A DNA stretch of 64,000 nucleotides from Eurosta solidaginis (taxonomy: Eukaryota; Arthropoda; Insecta; Diptera; Tephritidae): positions 496,001-560,000 of the forward strand of contig NW_027136907.1 in assembly GCF_040869045.1 (NCBI RefSeq). The letters are read 5' to 3'. The position numbers and the translations under genes are program-made. Positions 36,001 through 50,840 of this stretch are shown here, in pieces; within the stretch, counting starts at the first letter, position 1; every line of letters begins with the position of its first letter. Under the pieces are notes generated by a model. The model ran no database searches and had not been told where the DNA came from. It saw only the letters and a program-made list of their open reading frames with translations.

Positions 36001-39000
36001 GAGTTATCTACTTAAATTTGATGAACAAAACGACTTACGTATTTTAAACATGCTAACCTTTAGCCCGGTAAGCAAATTAAAAAAAAAACGCAATATGTAG
36101 GCTACACGAGAACGGAGACGTCGAGTAACCAAAACAAATGCGTTAAACAAATTCGTACACGTTATTTATCAATTTAACTCTAGAATTAAAGGATATACAA
36201 CGAGAAACAACGTTTGACAACCTTTAAACAGTTTTAATAACTATCTCAAAAATTGTCGCTCTGATGCAAACAACTGATGAGTTATCTACTTAAATTTGAT
36301 GAACAAAACGACTTACGTATTTTAAACATGCTAACCTTTAGCCCGGTAAGCAAATTAAAAAAAAAACGCAATATGTAGGCTACACGAGAACGGAGACGTC
36401 GAGTAACCAAAACAAATGCGTTAAACAAATTCGTACACGTTATTTATCAATTTAACTTTAGAATTAAAGGATATACAACGAGAAACAACGTTTGACAACC
36501 TTTAAACAGTTTTAATAACTATCTCAAAAATTGTCGCTCTGCTGCAAACAACTGATGAGTTATCTACTCAAATTTGTTGAACAAAACGACTTACGTATTT
36601 TAAACATGCTAACCTTTAGCCCGGTAAGCAAATTAAAAAAAAAACGCAATATGTAGGCTACACGAGAACGGAGACGTCGAGTAACCAAAACAAATGCGTT
36701 AAACAAATTCGTTCACGTTATTTATCAATTTAACTCTAGAATTAAAGGATATACAACGAGAAACAACGTTTGACAACCTTTAAACAGTTTTAATAACTAT
36801 CTCAAAAATTGTCGCTCTGATGCAAACAACTGATGAGTTATCTACTTAAATTTGATGAACAAAACGACTTACGTATTTTAAACATGCTAACCTTTAGCCC
36901 GGTAAGCAAATTAAAAAAAAAAAAACGCAATATGTAGGCTACACGAGAACGGAGACGTCGAGTAACCAAAACAAATACGTTAAACAAATTCGTACATGTT
37001 ATTTATCAATTTAACTCTAGAATTAAAGGATATACAACGAGAAACAACGTTTGACAACCTTTAAACAGTTTTAATAACTATCTCAAAAATTGTCGCTCTG
37101 ATGCAAACAACTGATGAGTTATCTACTCAAATTTGTTGAACAAAACGACTTACGTATTTTAAACATGCTAACCTTTAGCCCGGTAAGCAAATTAAAAAAA
37201 AACGCAATATGTAGGCTACACGAGAACGGAGACTTCGAGTAACCAAAACAAATGCGTTAAACAAATTCGTACACGTTATTTATCAATTTAACTCTAGAAT
37301 TAAAGGATATACAACGAGAAACAACGTTTGACAACCTTTAAACAGTTTTAATAACTATCTCAAAAATTATCGCTCTGATGCAAACAACTGATGAGTTATC
37401 TACTTAAATTTGTTGAACAAAACGACTTACGTATTTTAAACATGCTAACATTTAGCCCGGTAAGCAAATTAAAAAAAAAACGCAATATGTAGGCTACACG
37501 AGAACGGAGACGTCGAGTAACCAAAACAAATGCGTTAAACAAATTCGTACACGTTATTTATCAATTTAACTCTAGAATTAAAGGATATACAACGAGAAAC
37601 AACGTTTGAAAACCTTTAAACAGTTTTAATAACTATCTCAAAAATTGTCGCTCTGATGCAAACAACTGATGAGTTATCTACTTAAATTTGATGAACAAAA
37701 CGACTTACGTATTTTAAACATGCTAACCTTTAGCCCGGTAAGCAAATTAAAAAAAAAAACGCAATATGTAGGCTACACGAGAACGGAGACGTCGAGTAAC
37801 CAAAACAAATGCGTTAAACAAATTCGTACACGTTATTTATCAATTTAACTCTAGAATGAAAGGATATACAACGAGAAACAACGTTTGACAACCTTTAAAC
37901 ATTTTTAATAACTATCTCAAAAATTATCGCTCTGATGCAAACAACTGATGAGTTATCTACTTAAATTTGTTGAACAAAACGACTTACGTATTTTAAGCAT
38001 GCTAACCTTTAGCCCGGTAAGCAAATTAAAAAAAAAACGCAATATGTAGGCTACATGAGAACGGAGACGTCGAGTAACCATCACAAATGCGTTAAACAAA
38101 TTCGTACACGTTATTTATCAATTTAACTCTAGAATTAAAGGATATACAACGAGAAACAACGTTTGACAACCTTTAAACAGTTTTAATAACTATCTCAAAA
38201 ATTGTCGCTCTGATGCAAACAACTGATGAGTTATCTACTTAAATTTGATGAACAAAACGACCTACGTATTTTAAACATGCTAACCTTTAGCCCGGTAAGC
38301 AAATTAAAAAAAAAACGCAATATGTAGGCTACACGAGAACGGAGACGTCGAGTAACCAAAACAAATGCGTTAAACAAATTCGTACACGTTATTTATCAAT
38401 TTAACTCTAGAATTAAAGGATATACAACGAGAAACAACGTTTGACAACCTTTAAAGAGTTTTAATAACTATCTCAAAAATTGTCGCTCTGATGCAAACAA
38501 CTGATGAGTTATCTACTTAAATTTGATGAACAAAACGACTTACGTATTTTAAACATGCTAACCTTTAGCCCGGTAAGCAAATTAAAAAAAAAAAAACGCA
38601 ATATGTAGGCTACACGAGAACGGAGACGTCGAGTAACCAAAACAAATGCGTTAAACAAATTCGTACACGTTATTTATCAATTTAACTCTAGAATTAAAGG
38701 ATATACAACAAGAAACAACGTTTGACAACCTTTAAACAGTTTTAATAACTATCTCAAAAATTATCGCTCTGATGCAAACATCTGATGAGTTATCCACTTA
38801 AATTTGATGAACAAAACGACTTACGTATTTTAAACATGCTAACCTTTAGCCCGGTAAGCAAATTAAAAAAAAAAAACGCAATATGTAGGCTACACGAGAA
38901 CGGAGACGTCGAGTAACCAAAACAAATGCGTTAAACAAATTCGTACACGTTATTTATCAATTTAACTCTAGAATTAAAGGATATACAACGAGAAACAACG

Positions 39001-40830
39001 TTTGACAACCTTTAAACAGTTTTAATAACTATCTCAAAAATTGTCGCTCTGATGCAAACAACTGATGAGTTATCTACTTAAATTTGATGAACAAAACAAC
39101 TTACGTATTTTAAACATGCTAACCTTTAGCCCGGTAAGCAAATTAAAAAAAAAACTCAATATGTAGGCTACACGAGAACGGAGACGTCGAGTAACCAAAA
39201 CAAATGCGTTAAACAAATTCGTACACGTTATTTATCAATTTAACTCTAGAATTAAAGGATATACAACGAGAAACAACGTTTGACAACCTTTAAACAGTTT
39301 TAATAACTATCTCAAAAATTGTCGCTCTGATGCAAACAACTGATGAGTTATCTACTCAAATTTGTTGAACAAAACGACTTACGTATTTTAAACATGCTAA
39401 CCTTTAGCCCGGTAAGCAAATTAAAAAAAAAAACGCAATATGTAGGCTACACGAGAACGGAGACGTCGAGTAACCAAAACAAATGCGTTAAACAAATTCG
39501 TTCACGTTATTTATCAATTTAACTCTAGAATTAAAGGATATACAACGAGAAACAACGTTTGACAACTTTTAAACAGTTTTAATAACTATCTCAAAAATTG
39601 TCGCTCTGATGCAAACAACTGATGAGTTATCTACTTAAATTTGATGAACAAAACGACTTACGTATTTTAAACATGCTAACCTTTAGCCCGGTAAGCAAAT
39701 TAAAAAAAAAAAACGCAATATGTAGGCTACACGAGAACGGAGACGTCGAGTAACCAAAACAAATACGTTAAACAAATTCGTACACGTTATTTATCAATTT
39801 AACTCTAGAATTAAAGGATATACAACGAGAAACAACGTTTGACAACCTTTAAACAGTTTTAATAACTATCTCAAAAATTGTCGCTCTGATGCAAACAACT
39901 GATGAGTTATCTACTCAAATTTGTTGAACAAAACGACTTACGTATTTTAAACATGCTAACCTTTAGCCCGGTAAGCAAATTAAAAAAAAACGCAATATGT
40001 AGGCTACACGAGAACGGAGACGTCGAGTAACCAAAACAAATGCGTTAAACAAATTCGTACACGTTATTTATCAATTTAACTCTAGAATTAAAGGATATAC
40101 AACGAGAAACAACGTTTGACAACCTTTAAACAGTTTTAATAACTATCTCAAAAATTGTCGCTCTGATGCAAACAACTGATGAGTTATCTACTTAAATTTG
40201 ATGAACAAAACAACTTACGTATTTTAAACATGCTAACCTTTAGCCCGGTAAGCAAATTAAAAAAAAAACGCAATATGTAGGCTACACGAGAACGGAGACG
40301 TCGAGTAACCAAAACAAATGCGTTAAACAAATTCGTACACGTTATTTATCAATTTAACTCTAGAATTAAAGGATATACAACGAGAAACAACGTTTGACAA
40401 CCTTTAAACAGTTTTAATAACTATCTCAAAAATTGTCGCTCTGATGCAAACAACTGATGAGTTATCTACTTAAATTTATTGAACAAAACGACTTACGTAT
40501 TTTAAACATGCTAACCTTTAGCCCGGTAAGCAAATTAAAAAAAAAAACGCAATATGTAGGCTACACGAGAACGGAGACGTCGAGTAACCAAACAAATGCG
40601 TTAAACAAATTCGTACACGTTATTTATCAATTTAACTCTAGAATTAAAGGATATACAACGAGAAACAACGTTTGACAACCTTTAAACAGTTTTAATAACT
40701 ATCTCAAAAATTATCGCTCTGATGCAAACAACTGATGAGTTATCTACTTAAATTTGTTGAACAAAACGACTTACGTATTTTAAGCATGCTAACCTTTAGC
40801 CCGGTAAGCAAATTAAAAAAAAACGCAATT
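34170..40830 (+). repeat. Large HOR block A
   Basis: Private markers in order: AACGGATGAG near 34607, AACCTTCAGC near 34668, TTTGAAAACC at 34825, CATCAC at 35852, CTAACATTTAGC near 37445, TTTGAAAACC near 37606, CATCAC at 38079, CGACCTACG near 38259, TATCCACTTA at 38791 and AAAACAACTT near 39093. The same list recurs in block A' about 10.8-11.4 kb downstream. AAAACAACTT occurs a second time 1114 bp later (near 40207), indicating a four-monomer gain or loss between A and A'. Overlaps the end of the 14-mer HOR, which is another way of reading the same units. Confidence 0.75.
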
Positions 40831-43800
40831 AGTAGGCTACACGAGAACGGAGACGTCGAGTAACCAAAACAAATACGTTAAACAAATTCGTACACGTTAT
40901 TTATCAATTTAACTCTAGAATTAAAGGATATACAACGAGAAACAACGTTTGACAACCTTTAAACAGTTTTAATAACTATCTCAAAAATTGTCGCTCTGAT
41001 GCAAACAACTGATGAGTTATCTACTTATATTTGTTGAACAAAACGACTTACGTATTTTAAACATGCTAACCTTTAGCCCGGTAAGCAAATTAAAAAAAAA
41101 ACGCAATATGTAGGCTAAACGAGAACGGAGACGTCGAGTAACCAAAACAAATGCGTTAAACAAATTCGTACACGTTATTTATCAATTTAACTCTAGAATT
41201 AAAGGATATACAACGAGAAACAACGTTTGACAACCTTTAAACAGTTTTAATAACTATCTCAAAAATTGTCGCTCTGATGCAAACAACTGATGAGTTATCT
41301 ACTTAAATTTGATGAACAAAACGACTTACGTATTTTAAACATGCTAACCTTTAGCCCGGTAAGCAAATTAAAAAAAAAACGCAATATGTAGGCTACACGA
41401 GAACGGAGACGTCGAGTAACCAAAACAAATGCGTTAAACAAATTCGTACACGTTATTTATCAATTTAACTCTAGAATTAAAGGATATACAACGAGAAACA
41501 ACGTTTGACAACCTTTAAACAGTTTTAATAACTATCTCAAAAATTATCGCTCTGAAGCAAACAACTGATGAGTTATCTACTTAAATTTGTTGAACAAATT
41601 ACGTATTTTAAGCATGCTAACCTTTAGCCCGGTAAGCAAATTAAAAAAAAAACGCAATATGTAGGCTACACGATAACGGAGACGTCGAGTAACCATCACA
41701 AATGCGTTAAACAAATTCGTACACGTTATTTATCAATTTAACTCTAGAATTAAAGGATATACAACGAGAAACAACGTTTGACAACCTTTAAACAGTTTTA
41801 ATAACTATCTCAAAAATTGTCGCTCTGATGCAAACAACTGATGATTTATCTACTTAAATTTGATGAACAAAACGACTTACGTATTTTAAACATGCTAACC
41901 TTTAGCCCGGTAAGCAAATTAAAAAAAAAACGCAATGTGTAGGCTACGCGAGAACGGAGACGTCGAGTAACCAAAACAAATGCGTTAAATTAAATTCGTA
42001 CACGTTATTTATCAATTTAACTCTAGAATTAAAGGATATACAACGAGAAACAACGTTTGACAACCTTTAAACAGTTTTAATAACTATCTCAAAAATTATC
42101 GCTCTGATGCAAACAACTGATGAGTTATCTACTTAAATTTGTTGAACAAAACGACTTACGTATTTTAAGCATGCTAACCTTTAGCCCGGTAAGCAAATTA
42201 AAAAAAAACGCAATATGTAGGCTACACGAGAACGGAGACGTCGAGTAACCAAAACAAATGCGTTAAACAAATTCGTACACGTTATTTATCAATTTAACTC
42301 TAGAATTAAAGGATATACAACGAGAAACAACGTTTGACAACCTTTAAACAGTTTTAATAACTATCTCAAAAATTGTCGCTCTGATGCAAACAACTGCTGA
42401 GTTATCTACTCAAATTTGTTGAACAAAACGACTTACGTATTTTAAGCATGCTAACCTTTAGCCCGGTAAGCAAATTAAAAAAAAACGCAATATGTAGGCT
42501 ACACGAGAACGGAGACGTCGAGTAACCAAACCAAATGCGTTAAACAAATTCGTACACGTTATTTATCAATTTAAGTCTAGAATTAAAGGATATACAACGA
42601 GAAACAACGTTTGACAACCTTTAAACAGTTTTAATAACTATCTCAAAAATTATCGCTCTGATGCAAACAACTGATGAGTTATCTACTTAAATTTGATGAA
42701 CAAAACGACTTACGTATTTTAAACATGCTAACCTTTAGCCCGGTAAGCAAATTAAAAAAAAAACGCAATATGTAGGCTACACGAGAACGGAGACGTCGAG
42801 TAACCAAAACAAATGCGTTAAACAAATTCGTACACGTTATTTATCAATTTAACTCTAGAATTAAAGGATATACAACGAGAAACAACGTTTGACAACCTTT
42901 AAACAGTTTTAATAACTATCTCAAAAATTGTCTCTCTGATGCAAACAACTGATGAGTTATTTACTTAAATTTGATGAACAAAACGACTTACGTATTTTAA
43001 ACATGTTAACCTTTAGCCCGGTAAGCAAATTAAAAAAAAAAACGCAATATGTAGGCTACACGAGAACGGAGACGTCGAGTAACCAAAACAAATGCGTTAA
43101 ACAAATTCGTACACGTTATTTATCAATTTAACTCTAGAATTAAAGGATATACAACGAGAAACAACGTTTGACAACCTTTAAACAGTTTTAATAACTATCT
43201 CAAAAACTGTCGCTCTGATGCAAACAACTGATGAGTTATCTACTTAAATTTGATGAACAAAACGACTTACGTATTTTAAACATACTAACCTTTAGCCCGG
43301 TAAGCAAATTAAAAAAAAAACGCAATATGTAGGCTACACGAGAACGGAGACGTCGAGTAACCAAAACAAATGCGTTAAACAAATTCGTACACGTTATTTA
43401 TCAATTTAACTCTAGAATTAAAGGATATACAACGAGAAACAACGTTTGACAACCTTTAAACAGTTTTAATAACTATCTCAAAAATTGTCGCTCTGATGCA
43501 AACAACTGATGAGTTATCTACTTAAATTTGATGAACAAAACGACTTACGTATTTTAAGCATGCTAACCTTTAGCCCGGTAAGCAAATTAAAATAAAAAAA
43601 CGCAATATGTAGGCTACACGAGAACGGAGACGTCGAGTAACCAAAACAAATACGTTAAACAAATTCGTACACGTTATTTATCAATTTAACTCTAGAATTA
43701 AAGGATATACAACGAGAAACAACGTTTGACAACCTTTAAACAGTTTTAATAACTATCTCAAAAATTGTCGCTCTGATGCAAACAACTGATGATTTATCTA

Positions 43801-45569
43801 CTTAAATTTGTTGAACAAAACGACTTACGTATTTTAAACATGCTAACCTTTAGCCCGGTAAGCAAATTTAAAAAAAAACGCAATATGTAGGCTACACGAG
43901 AACGGAGACGTCGAGTAACCAAAACAAATGCGTTAAACAAATTCGTACACGTTATTTATCAATTTAACTCTAGAATTAAAAGATATACAACGAGAAACAA
44001 AGTTTGACACCCTTTTAAACAGTTTTAATAACTATCTCAAAAATTGTCGCTCTGATGCAAAGAACTGATGAGTTATCTACTCAGATTTGTTGAACAAAAC
44101 GACTTAAGTATTTTAAACATGCTAACCTTTAGCCCGGTAAGCAAATTAAAAAAAAAACGCAATATGTAGGCTACACGAGAACGGAGACGCCGAGTAACCA
44201 AAACAAATGCGTTAAACAAATTCGTACACGTTATTTATCAATTTAACTCTAGAATTAAAGGATATACAACGTGAAACAACGTTTGACAACCTTTAAACAG
44301 TTTTAATAACTATCTCAAAAATTGTCGCTCTGATGCAAACAACTGATGAGTTATCTACTTAAATTTGATGAACAAAACGACTTACGTATTTTAAACATGC
44401 TAACCTTTAGCCCGGTAAGCAAATTAAAAAAAAAACGCAATATGTAGGCTACACGAGAACGGAGACGTCGAGTAACCAAAACAAATATGTTAAACAAATT
44501 CGTACACGTTATTTATCAATTTAACTCTAGAATTAAAGGATATACAACGAGAAACAACGTTTGACAACCTTTAAACAGTTTTAATAACTATCTCAAAAAT
44601 TGTCGCTCTGATGCAAACAACTGCTGAGTTATCTACTCAAATTTGGTGAACAAAACGACTTACGTATTTTAAACATGCTAACCTTTATCCCGGTAAGCAA
44701 ATTAAAAAAAAAAACGCAATATGTAGGCTACACGAGAACGGAGACGTCGAGTAACCAAAACAAATGCGTTAAACAAATTCGTACACGTTATTTATCAATT
44801 TAACTCTAGAATTAAAGGATATACAACGAGAAACAACGTTTGACAACCTTTAAACAGTTTTAATAACTATCTCAAAAATTGTCGCTCTGATGCAAATAAC
44901 TGCTGAGTTATCTACTCAAATTTGTTGAACAAAACGACTTACGTATTTTAAACATGCTAACCTTTAGCCCGGTAAGCAAATTAAAAAAAAAACGCAATAT
45001 GTAGGCTACACGAGAACGGAGACGTCGAGTAACCAAAACAAATATGTTAAACAAATTCGTACACGTTATTTATCAATTTAACTCTAGAATTAAAGGATAT
45101 ACAACGAGAAACAACGTTTGACAACCTTTAAACAGTTTTAATAACTATCTCAAAAATTGTCGCTCTGATGCAAACAACTGCTGAGTTATCTACTCAAATT
45201 TGTTGAACAAAACGACTTACGTATTTTAAACATGCTAACCTTTAGCCCGGTAAGCAAATTAAAAAAAAAACGCAATATGTAGGCTACACGAGAACGGAGA
45301 CGTCGAGTAACCAAAACAAATATGTTAAACAAATTCGTACACGTTATTTATCAATTTAACTCTAGAATTAAAGGATATACAACGAGAAACAACGTTTGAC
45401 AACCTTTAAACAGTTTTAATAACTATCTCAAAAATTGTCGCTCTGATGCAAACAACTGCTGAGTTATCTACTCAAATTTGTTGAACAAAACGACTTACGT
45501 ATTTTAAACATGCTAACCTTTAGCCCGGTAAGCAAATTAAAAAAAAAACGCAATATGTAGGTTACACGA
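40831..45569 (+). repeat. Large HOR block B
   Basis: Opens with CAATTAGTAGGC (40831) and then carries, in order, the 5-bp deletion GAACAAATTACG (41592), CGATAACGG, CATCAC (41694), GATGATTTATC, AATGTGTAGG, TTAAATTAAATTCG, CTGCTGAG with AAGCATGC, AACCAAACCAAATG, TGTCTCTCTG, AAAGTTTGAC, CTCAGATTTG, GACGCCGAG (44188), ACGTGAAAC and CAAATATG (44483). All recur in B', B'' and B''' apart from the opening marker. Here CAAATATG occurs three times (44484, 45041, 45319), marking local monomer amplification. Confidence 0.85.
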
Positions 45570-45590
45570 GAACGGAGACGTCGAGTAACC
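44484..45590 (+). repeat. Local amplification of a T-type monomer in block B
   Basis: Four successive CTGCTGAG, CTCAAATTTG-type monomers lie between 44.63 and 45.48 kb. The CAAATATG variant occurs at 44484, 45041 and 45319, spacings of 557 and 278 bp. B' has only one such copy at the matching place. The second monomer of this set differs slightly (GGTGAAC, TTTATCCCGG), so the sequence of events was more than one step. Confidence 0.7.
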
Positions 45591-48500
45591 AAAACAAATG
45601 CGTTAAACAAATTCGTACACGTTATTTATCAATTTAACTCTAGAATTAAAGGATATACAACGAGAAACAACGTTTGACAACCTTTAAACAGTTTTAATAA
45701 CTATCTCAAAAATTGTCGCTCTGATGCAAACAACTGATGAGTTATCTACTTAAATTTGATGAACAAAACGACTTACATATTTTAAACATGCTAACCTTTA
45801 GCCCGGTAAGCAAATTAAAAAAAAAACGCAATATGTAGGCTACACGAGAACGGAGACTTCGAGTAACCAAAACAAATGCGTTAAACAAATTCGTACACGT
45901 TATTTATCAATTTAACTCTAGAATTAAAGGAAATACAACGAGAAACAACGTTTGACAACCTTTAAACAGTTTTAATAACTATCTCAAAAATTATCGCTCT
46001 GATGCAAACAACGGATGAGTTATCTACTTAAATTTGTTGAACAAAACGACTTACGTATTTTAAACATGCTAACCTTCAGCCCGGTAAGCAAATTAAAAAA
46101 AAAACGCAATATGTAGGCTACACGAGAACGGAGACGTCGAGTAACCAAAACAAATGCGTTAAACAAATTCGTTCACGTTATTTATCAATTTAACTCTAGA
46201 ATTAAAGGATATACAACGAGAAACAACGTTTCAAAACCTTTAAACAGTTTTAATAACTATCTCAAAAATTGTCGCTCTGATGCAAACAACTGATGAGTTA
46301 TCTACTTAAATTTGATGAACAAAACGACTTACTTATTTTAAACATGCTAACCTTTAGCCCGGTAAGCAAATTAAAAAAAAAACGCAATATGTAGGCTACA
46401 CGAGAACGGAGACGTCGAGTAACCAAAACAAATGCGTTAAACAAATTTGTACACGTTATTTATCAATTTAACTCTAGAATTAAAGGATATACAACGAGAA
46501 ACAACGTTTGACAACCTTTAAACAGTTTTAATAACTATCTCAAAAATTATCGCTCTGATGCAAACAACTGATGAGTTATCTACTTAAATTTGTTGAACAA
46601 AACGACTTACGTATTTTAAGCATGCTAACCTTTAGCCCGGTAAGCAAATTAAAAAAAAAACGCAATATGTAGGCTACACGAGAACGGAGACGTCGAGTAA
46701 CCATCACAAATGCGTTAAGCAAATTCGTACACGTTATTTATCAATTTAACTCTAGAATTAAAGGATATACAACGAGAAACAACGTTTGACAACCTTTAAA
46801 CAGTTTTAATAACTATCTCAAAAATTGTCGCTCTGATGCAAACAACTGATGAGTTATCTACTTAAATTTGATGAACAAAACGACTTACGTATTTTAAACA
46901 TGCTAACCTTTAGCCCGGTAAGCAAATTAAAAAAAAAACGCAATATGTAGGCTACACGAGAACGGAGACGTCGAGTAACCAAAACAAATGCGTTAAACAA
47001 ATTCGTACACGTTATTTATCAATTTAACTCTAGAATTAAAGGATATACAACGAGAAACAACGTTTGACAACCTTTAAACAGTTTTAATAACTATCTCAAA
47101 AATTGTCGCTCTGATGCAAACAACTGATGAGTTATCTACTTAAATTTGATGAACAAAACGACTTACGTATTTTAAACATGCTAACCTTTAGCCCGGTAAG
47201 CAAATTAAAAAAAAAACGCAATATGTAGGCTACACGAGAACGGAGACGTCGAGTAACCAAAACAAATGCGTTAAACAAATTCGTACACGTTATTTATCAA
47301 TTTAACTTTAGAATTAAAGGATATACAAGGAGAAACAACGTTTGACAACCTTTAAACAGTTTTAATAACTATCTCAAAAATTGTCGCTCTGATGCAAACA
47401 ACTGATGAGTTATCTACTCAAATTTGTTGAACAAAACGACTTACGTATTTTAAACATGCTAACCTTTAGCCCGGTAAGCAAATTAAAAAAAAAACGCAAT
47501 ATGAAGGCTACACGAGAACGGAGACGTCGAGTAACCAAAACAAATGCGTTAAACAAATTCGTTCACGTTATTTATCAATTTAACTCTAGAATTAAAGGAT
47601 ATACAACGAGAAACAACGTTTGACAACCTTTAAACAGTTTTAATAACTATCTCAAAAATTGTCGCTCTGATGCAAACAACTGATGAGTTATCTACTTAAA
47701 TTTGATGAACAAAACGACTTACGTATTTTAAACATGCTAACCTTTAGCCCGGTAAGCAAATTAAAAAAAAAAAACGCAATATGTAGGCTACACGAGAACG
47801 GAGACGTCGAGTAACCAAAACAAATACGTTAAACAAATTCGTACACGTTATTTATCAATTTAACTCTAGAATTAAAGGATATACAACGAGAAACAACGTT
47901 TGACAACCTTTAAACAGTTTTAATAACTATCTCAAAAATTGTCGCTCTGATGCAAACAACTGATGAGTTATCTACTCAAATTTGTTGAAAAAAACGACTT
48001 ACGTATTTTAAACATGCTAACCTTTAGCCCGGTAAGCAAATTTAAAAAAAAAAACGCAATATGTAGGCTACACGAGAACGGAGACTTCGAGTAACCAAAA
48101 CAAATGCGTTAAACAAATTCGTACACGTTATTTATCAATTTAACTCTAGAATTAAAGGATATACAACGAGAAACAACGTTTGACAACCTTTAAACAGTTT
48201 TAATAACTATCTCAAAAATTATCGCTCTGATGCAAACAACTGATGAGTTATCTACTTAAATTTGTTGAACAAAACGACTTACGTATTTTAAACATGCTAA
48301 CCTTTAGCCCGGTAAGCAAATTAAAAAAAAAACGCAATATGTAGGCTACACGAGAACGGAGACGTCGAGTAACCAAAACAAATGCGTTAAACAAATTCGT
48401 ACACGTTATTTATCAATTTAACTCTAGAATTAAAGGATATACAACGAGAAACAACGTTTGAAAACCTTTAAACAGTTTTAATAACTATCTCAAAAATTGT

Positions 48501-50840
48501 TGCTCTGATGCAAACAACTGATGAGTTATCTACTTAAATTTGATGAACAAAACGACTTACGTATTTTAAACATGCTAACCTTTAGCCCGGTAAGCAAATT
48601 AAAAAAAAAACGCAATATGTAGGCTACACGAGAACGGAGACGTCGAGTAACCAAAACAAATGCGTTAAACAAATTCGTACACGTTATTTATCAATTTAAC
48701 TCTAGAATTAAAGGATATACAACGAGAAACAACGTTTGACAACCTTTAAACAGTTTTAATAACTATCTCAAAAATTATCGCTCTGATGCAAACAACTGAT
48801 GAGTTATCTACTTAAATTTGTTGAACAAAACGACTTACGTATTTTAAGCATGCTAACCTTTAGCCCGGTAAGAAAATTAAAAAAAAACGCAATATGTAGG
48901 CTACACGAGAACGGATACGTCGAGTAACCATCACAAATGCGTTAAACAAATTCGTACACGTTATTTATCAATTTAACTCTAGAATTAAAGGATATACAAC
49001 GAGAAACAACGTTTGACAACCTTTAAACAGTTTTAATAACTATCTCAAAAATTGTCGCTCTGATGCAAACAACTGATGAGTTATCTACTTAAATTTGATG
49101 AACAAAACGACCTACGTATTTTAAACATGCTAACCTTTAGCCCGGTAAGCAAATTAAAAAAAAAAACGCAATATGTAGGCTACACGAGAACGGAGACGTC
49201 GAGTAACCAAAACAAATGCGTTAAACAAATTCGTACACGTTATTTATCAATTTTACTCTAGAATTAAAGGATATACAACGAGAAACAACGTTTGACAACC
49301 TTTAAACAGTTTTAATAACTATCTCAAAAATGGTCGCTCTGATGCAAACAACTGATGAGTTATCTACTTAAATTTGATGAACAAAACGACTTACGTATTT
49401 TAAACATGCTAACCTTTAGCCTGGTAAGCAAATTAAAAAAAAAAACGCAATATGTAGGCTACACGAGAACGGAGACGTCGAGTAACCAAAACAAATGCGT
49501 TAAACAAATTCGTACACGTTATTTATCAATTTAACTCTAGAATTAAAGGATATACAACGAGAAACAACGTTTGACAACCTTTAAACAGTTTTAATAACTA
49601 TCTCAAAAATTATCGCTCTGATGCAAACAACTGATGAGTTATCCACTTAAATTTGATGAACAAAACGACTTACGTATTTTAAACATGCTAACCTTTAGCC
49701 CGGTAAGCAAATTAAAAAAAAAACGCAATATGTAGGCTACACGAGAACGGAGACGTCGAGTAACCAAAACAAATGCGTTAAACAAATTCGTACACGTTAT
49801 TTATCAATTTAACTCTAGAATTAAAGGATATACAACGAGAAACAACGTTTGACAACCTTTAAACAGTTTTAATAACTATCTCAAAAATTGTCGCTCTGAT
49901 GCAAACAACTGATGAGTTATCTACTTAAATTTGATGAACAAAACAACTTACGTATTTTAAACATGCTAACCTTTAGCCCGGTAAGCAAATTAAAAAAAAA
50001 ACGCAATATGTAGGCTACACGAGAACGGAGACGTCGAGTAACCAAAACAAATGCGTTAAACAAATTCGTACACGTTATTTATCAATTTAACTCTAGAATT
50101 AAAGGATATACAACGAGAAACAACGTTTGACAACCTTTAAACAGTTTTAATAACTATCTCAAAAATTGTCGCTCTGATGCAAACAACTGCTGAGTTATCT
50201 ACTCAAATTTGTTGAACAAAACGACTTACGTATTTTAAGCATGCTAACCTTTAGCCCGGTAAGCAAATTAAAAAAAAACGCAATATGTAGGCTACACGAG
50301 AACGGAGACGTCGAGTAACCAAAACAAATGCGTTAAACAAATTCGTACACGTTATTTATCAATTTAACTCTAGAATTAAAGGATATACAACGAGAAACAA
50401 CGTTTGACAACCTTTAAACAGTTTTAATAACTATCTCAAAAATTGTCGCTCTGATGTAAACAACTGATGAGTTATCTACTTAAATTTGTTGAACAAAACG
50501 ACTTACGTATTTTAAACATGCTAACCTTTAGCCCGGTAAGCAAATTAAAAAAAAAACGCAATATGTAGGCTACACGAGAACGGAGACGTCGAGTAACCAA
50601 ACAAATGCGTTAAACAAATTCGTACACGTTATTTATCAATTTAACTCTAGAATTAAAGGATATACAACGAGAAACAACGTTTGACAACCTTTAAACAGTT
50701 TTAATAACTATCTCAAAAATTATCGCTCTGATGCAAACAACTGATGAGTTATCTACTTAAATTTGTTGAACAAAACGACTTACGTATTTTAAGCATGCTA
50801 ACCTTTAGCCCGGTAAGCAAATTAAAAAAAAAACGCAATT
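45570..50840 (+). repeat. Large HOR block A'
   Basis: Repeats the block A markers: AACGGATGAG near 46010, AACCTTCAGC (offset 11404 from A), TTTCAAAACC at 46229 (TTTGAAAACC in A), CATCAC at 46702 and 48929 (2227 bp apart, exactly as in A), CGACCTACG at 49109, TATCCACTTA at 49640 and AAAACAACTT at about 49940. The offset from A falls from 11404 to 10850 bp between the first CAAAACC marker and CATCAC, because A has an extra dimer there. It ends with ACCAAACAAATG and the CAATTAGTAGGC that opens B'. Confidence 0.8.

Larger units (their letters stand above)
20691..38240 (+). repeat. Dimeric domain: D and T monomer haplotypes largely alternate
   Basis: Monomers can be typed at one site: D is CTTAAATTTGATG, T is CTCAAATTTGTTG, and T' is CTTAAATTTGTTG. 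From about 20.7 to 38.2 kb the order is close to strict D-T-D-T, giving a 556-bp dimer. Exceptions are local: D-D near 23.5/23.8 and 36.0/36.3 kb, T-T near 29.35/29.63 kb, and T-T' near 24.6/24.9 and 37.1/37.4 kb. T' copies are often followed in the next unit by ACCATCACAAATG. Outside this domain, for example at 1-9 kb, no alternation is evident. Confidence 0.85.
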
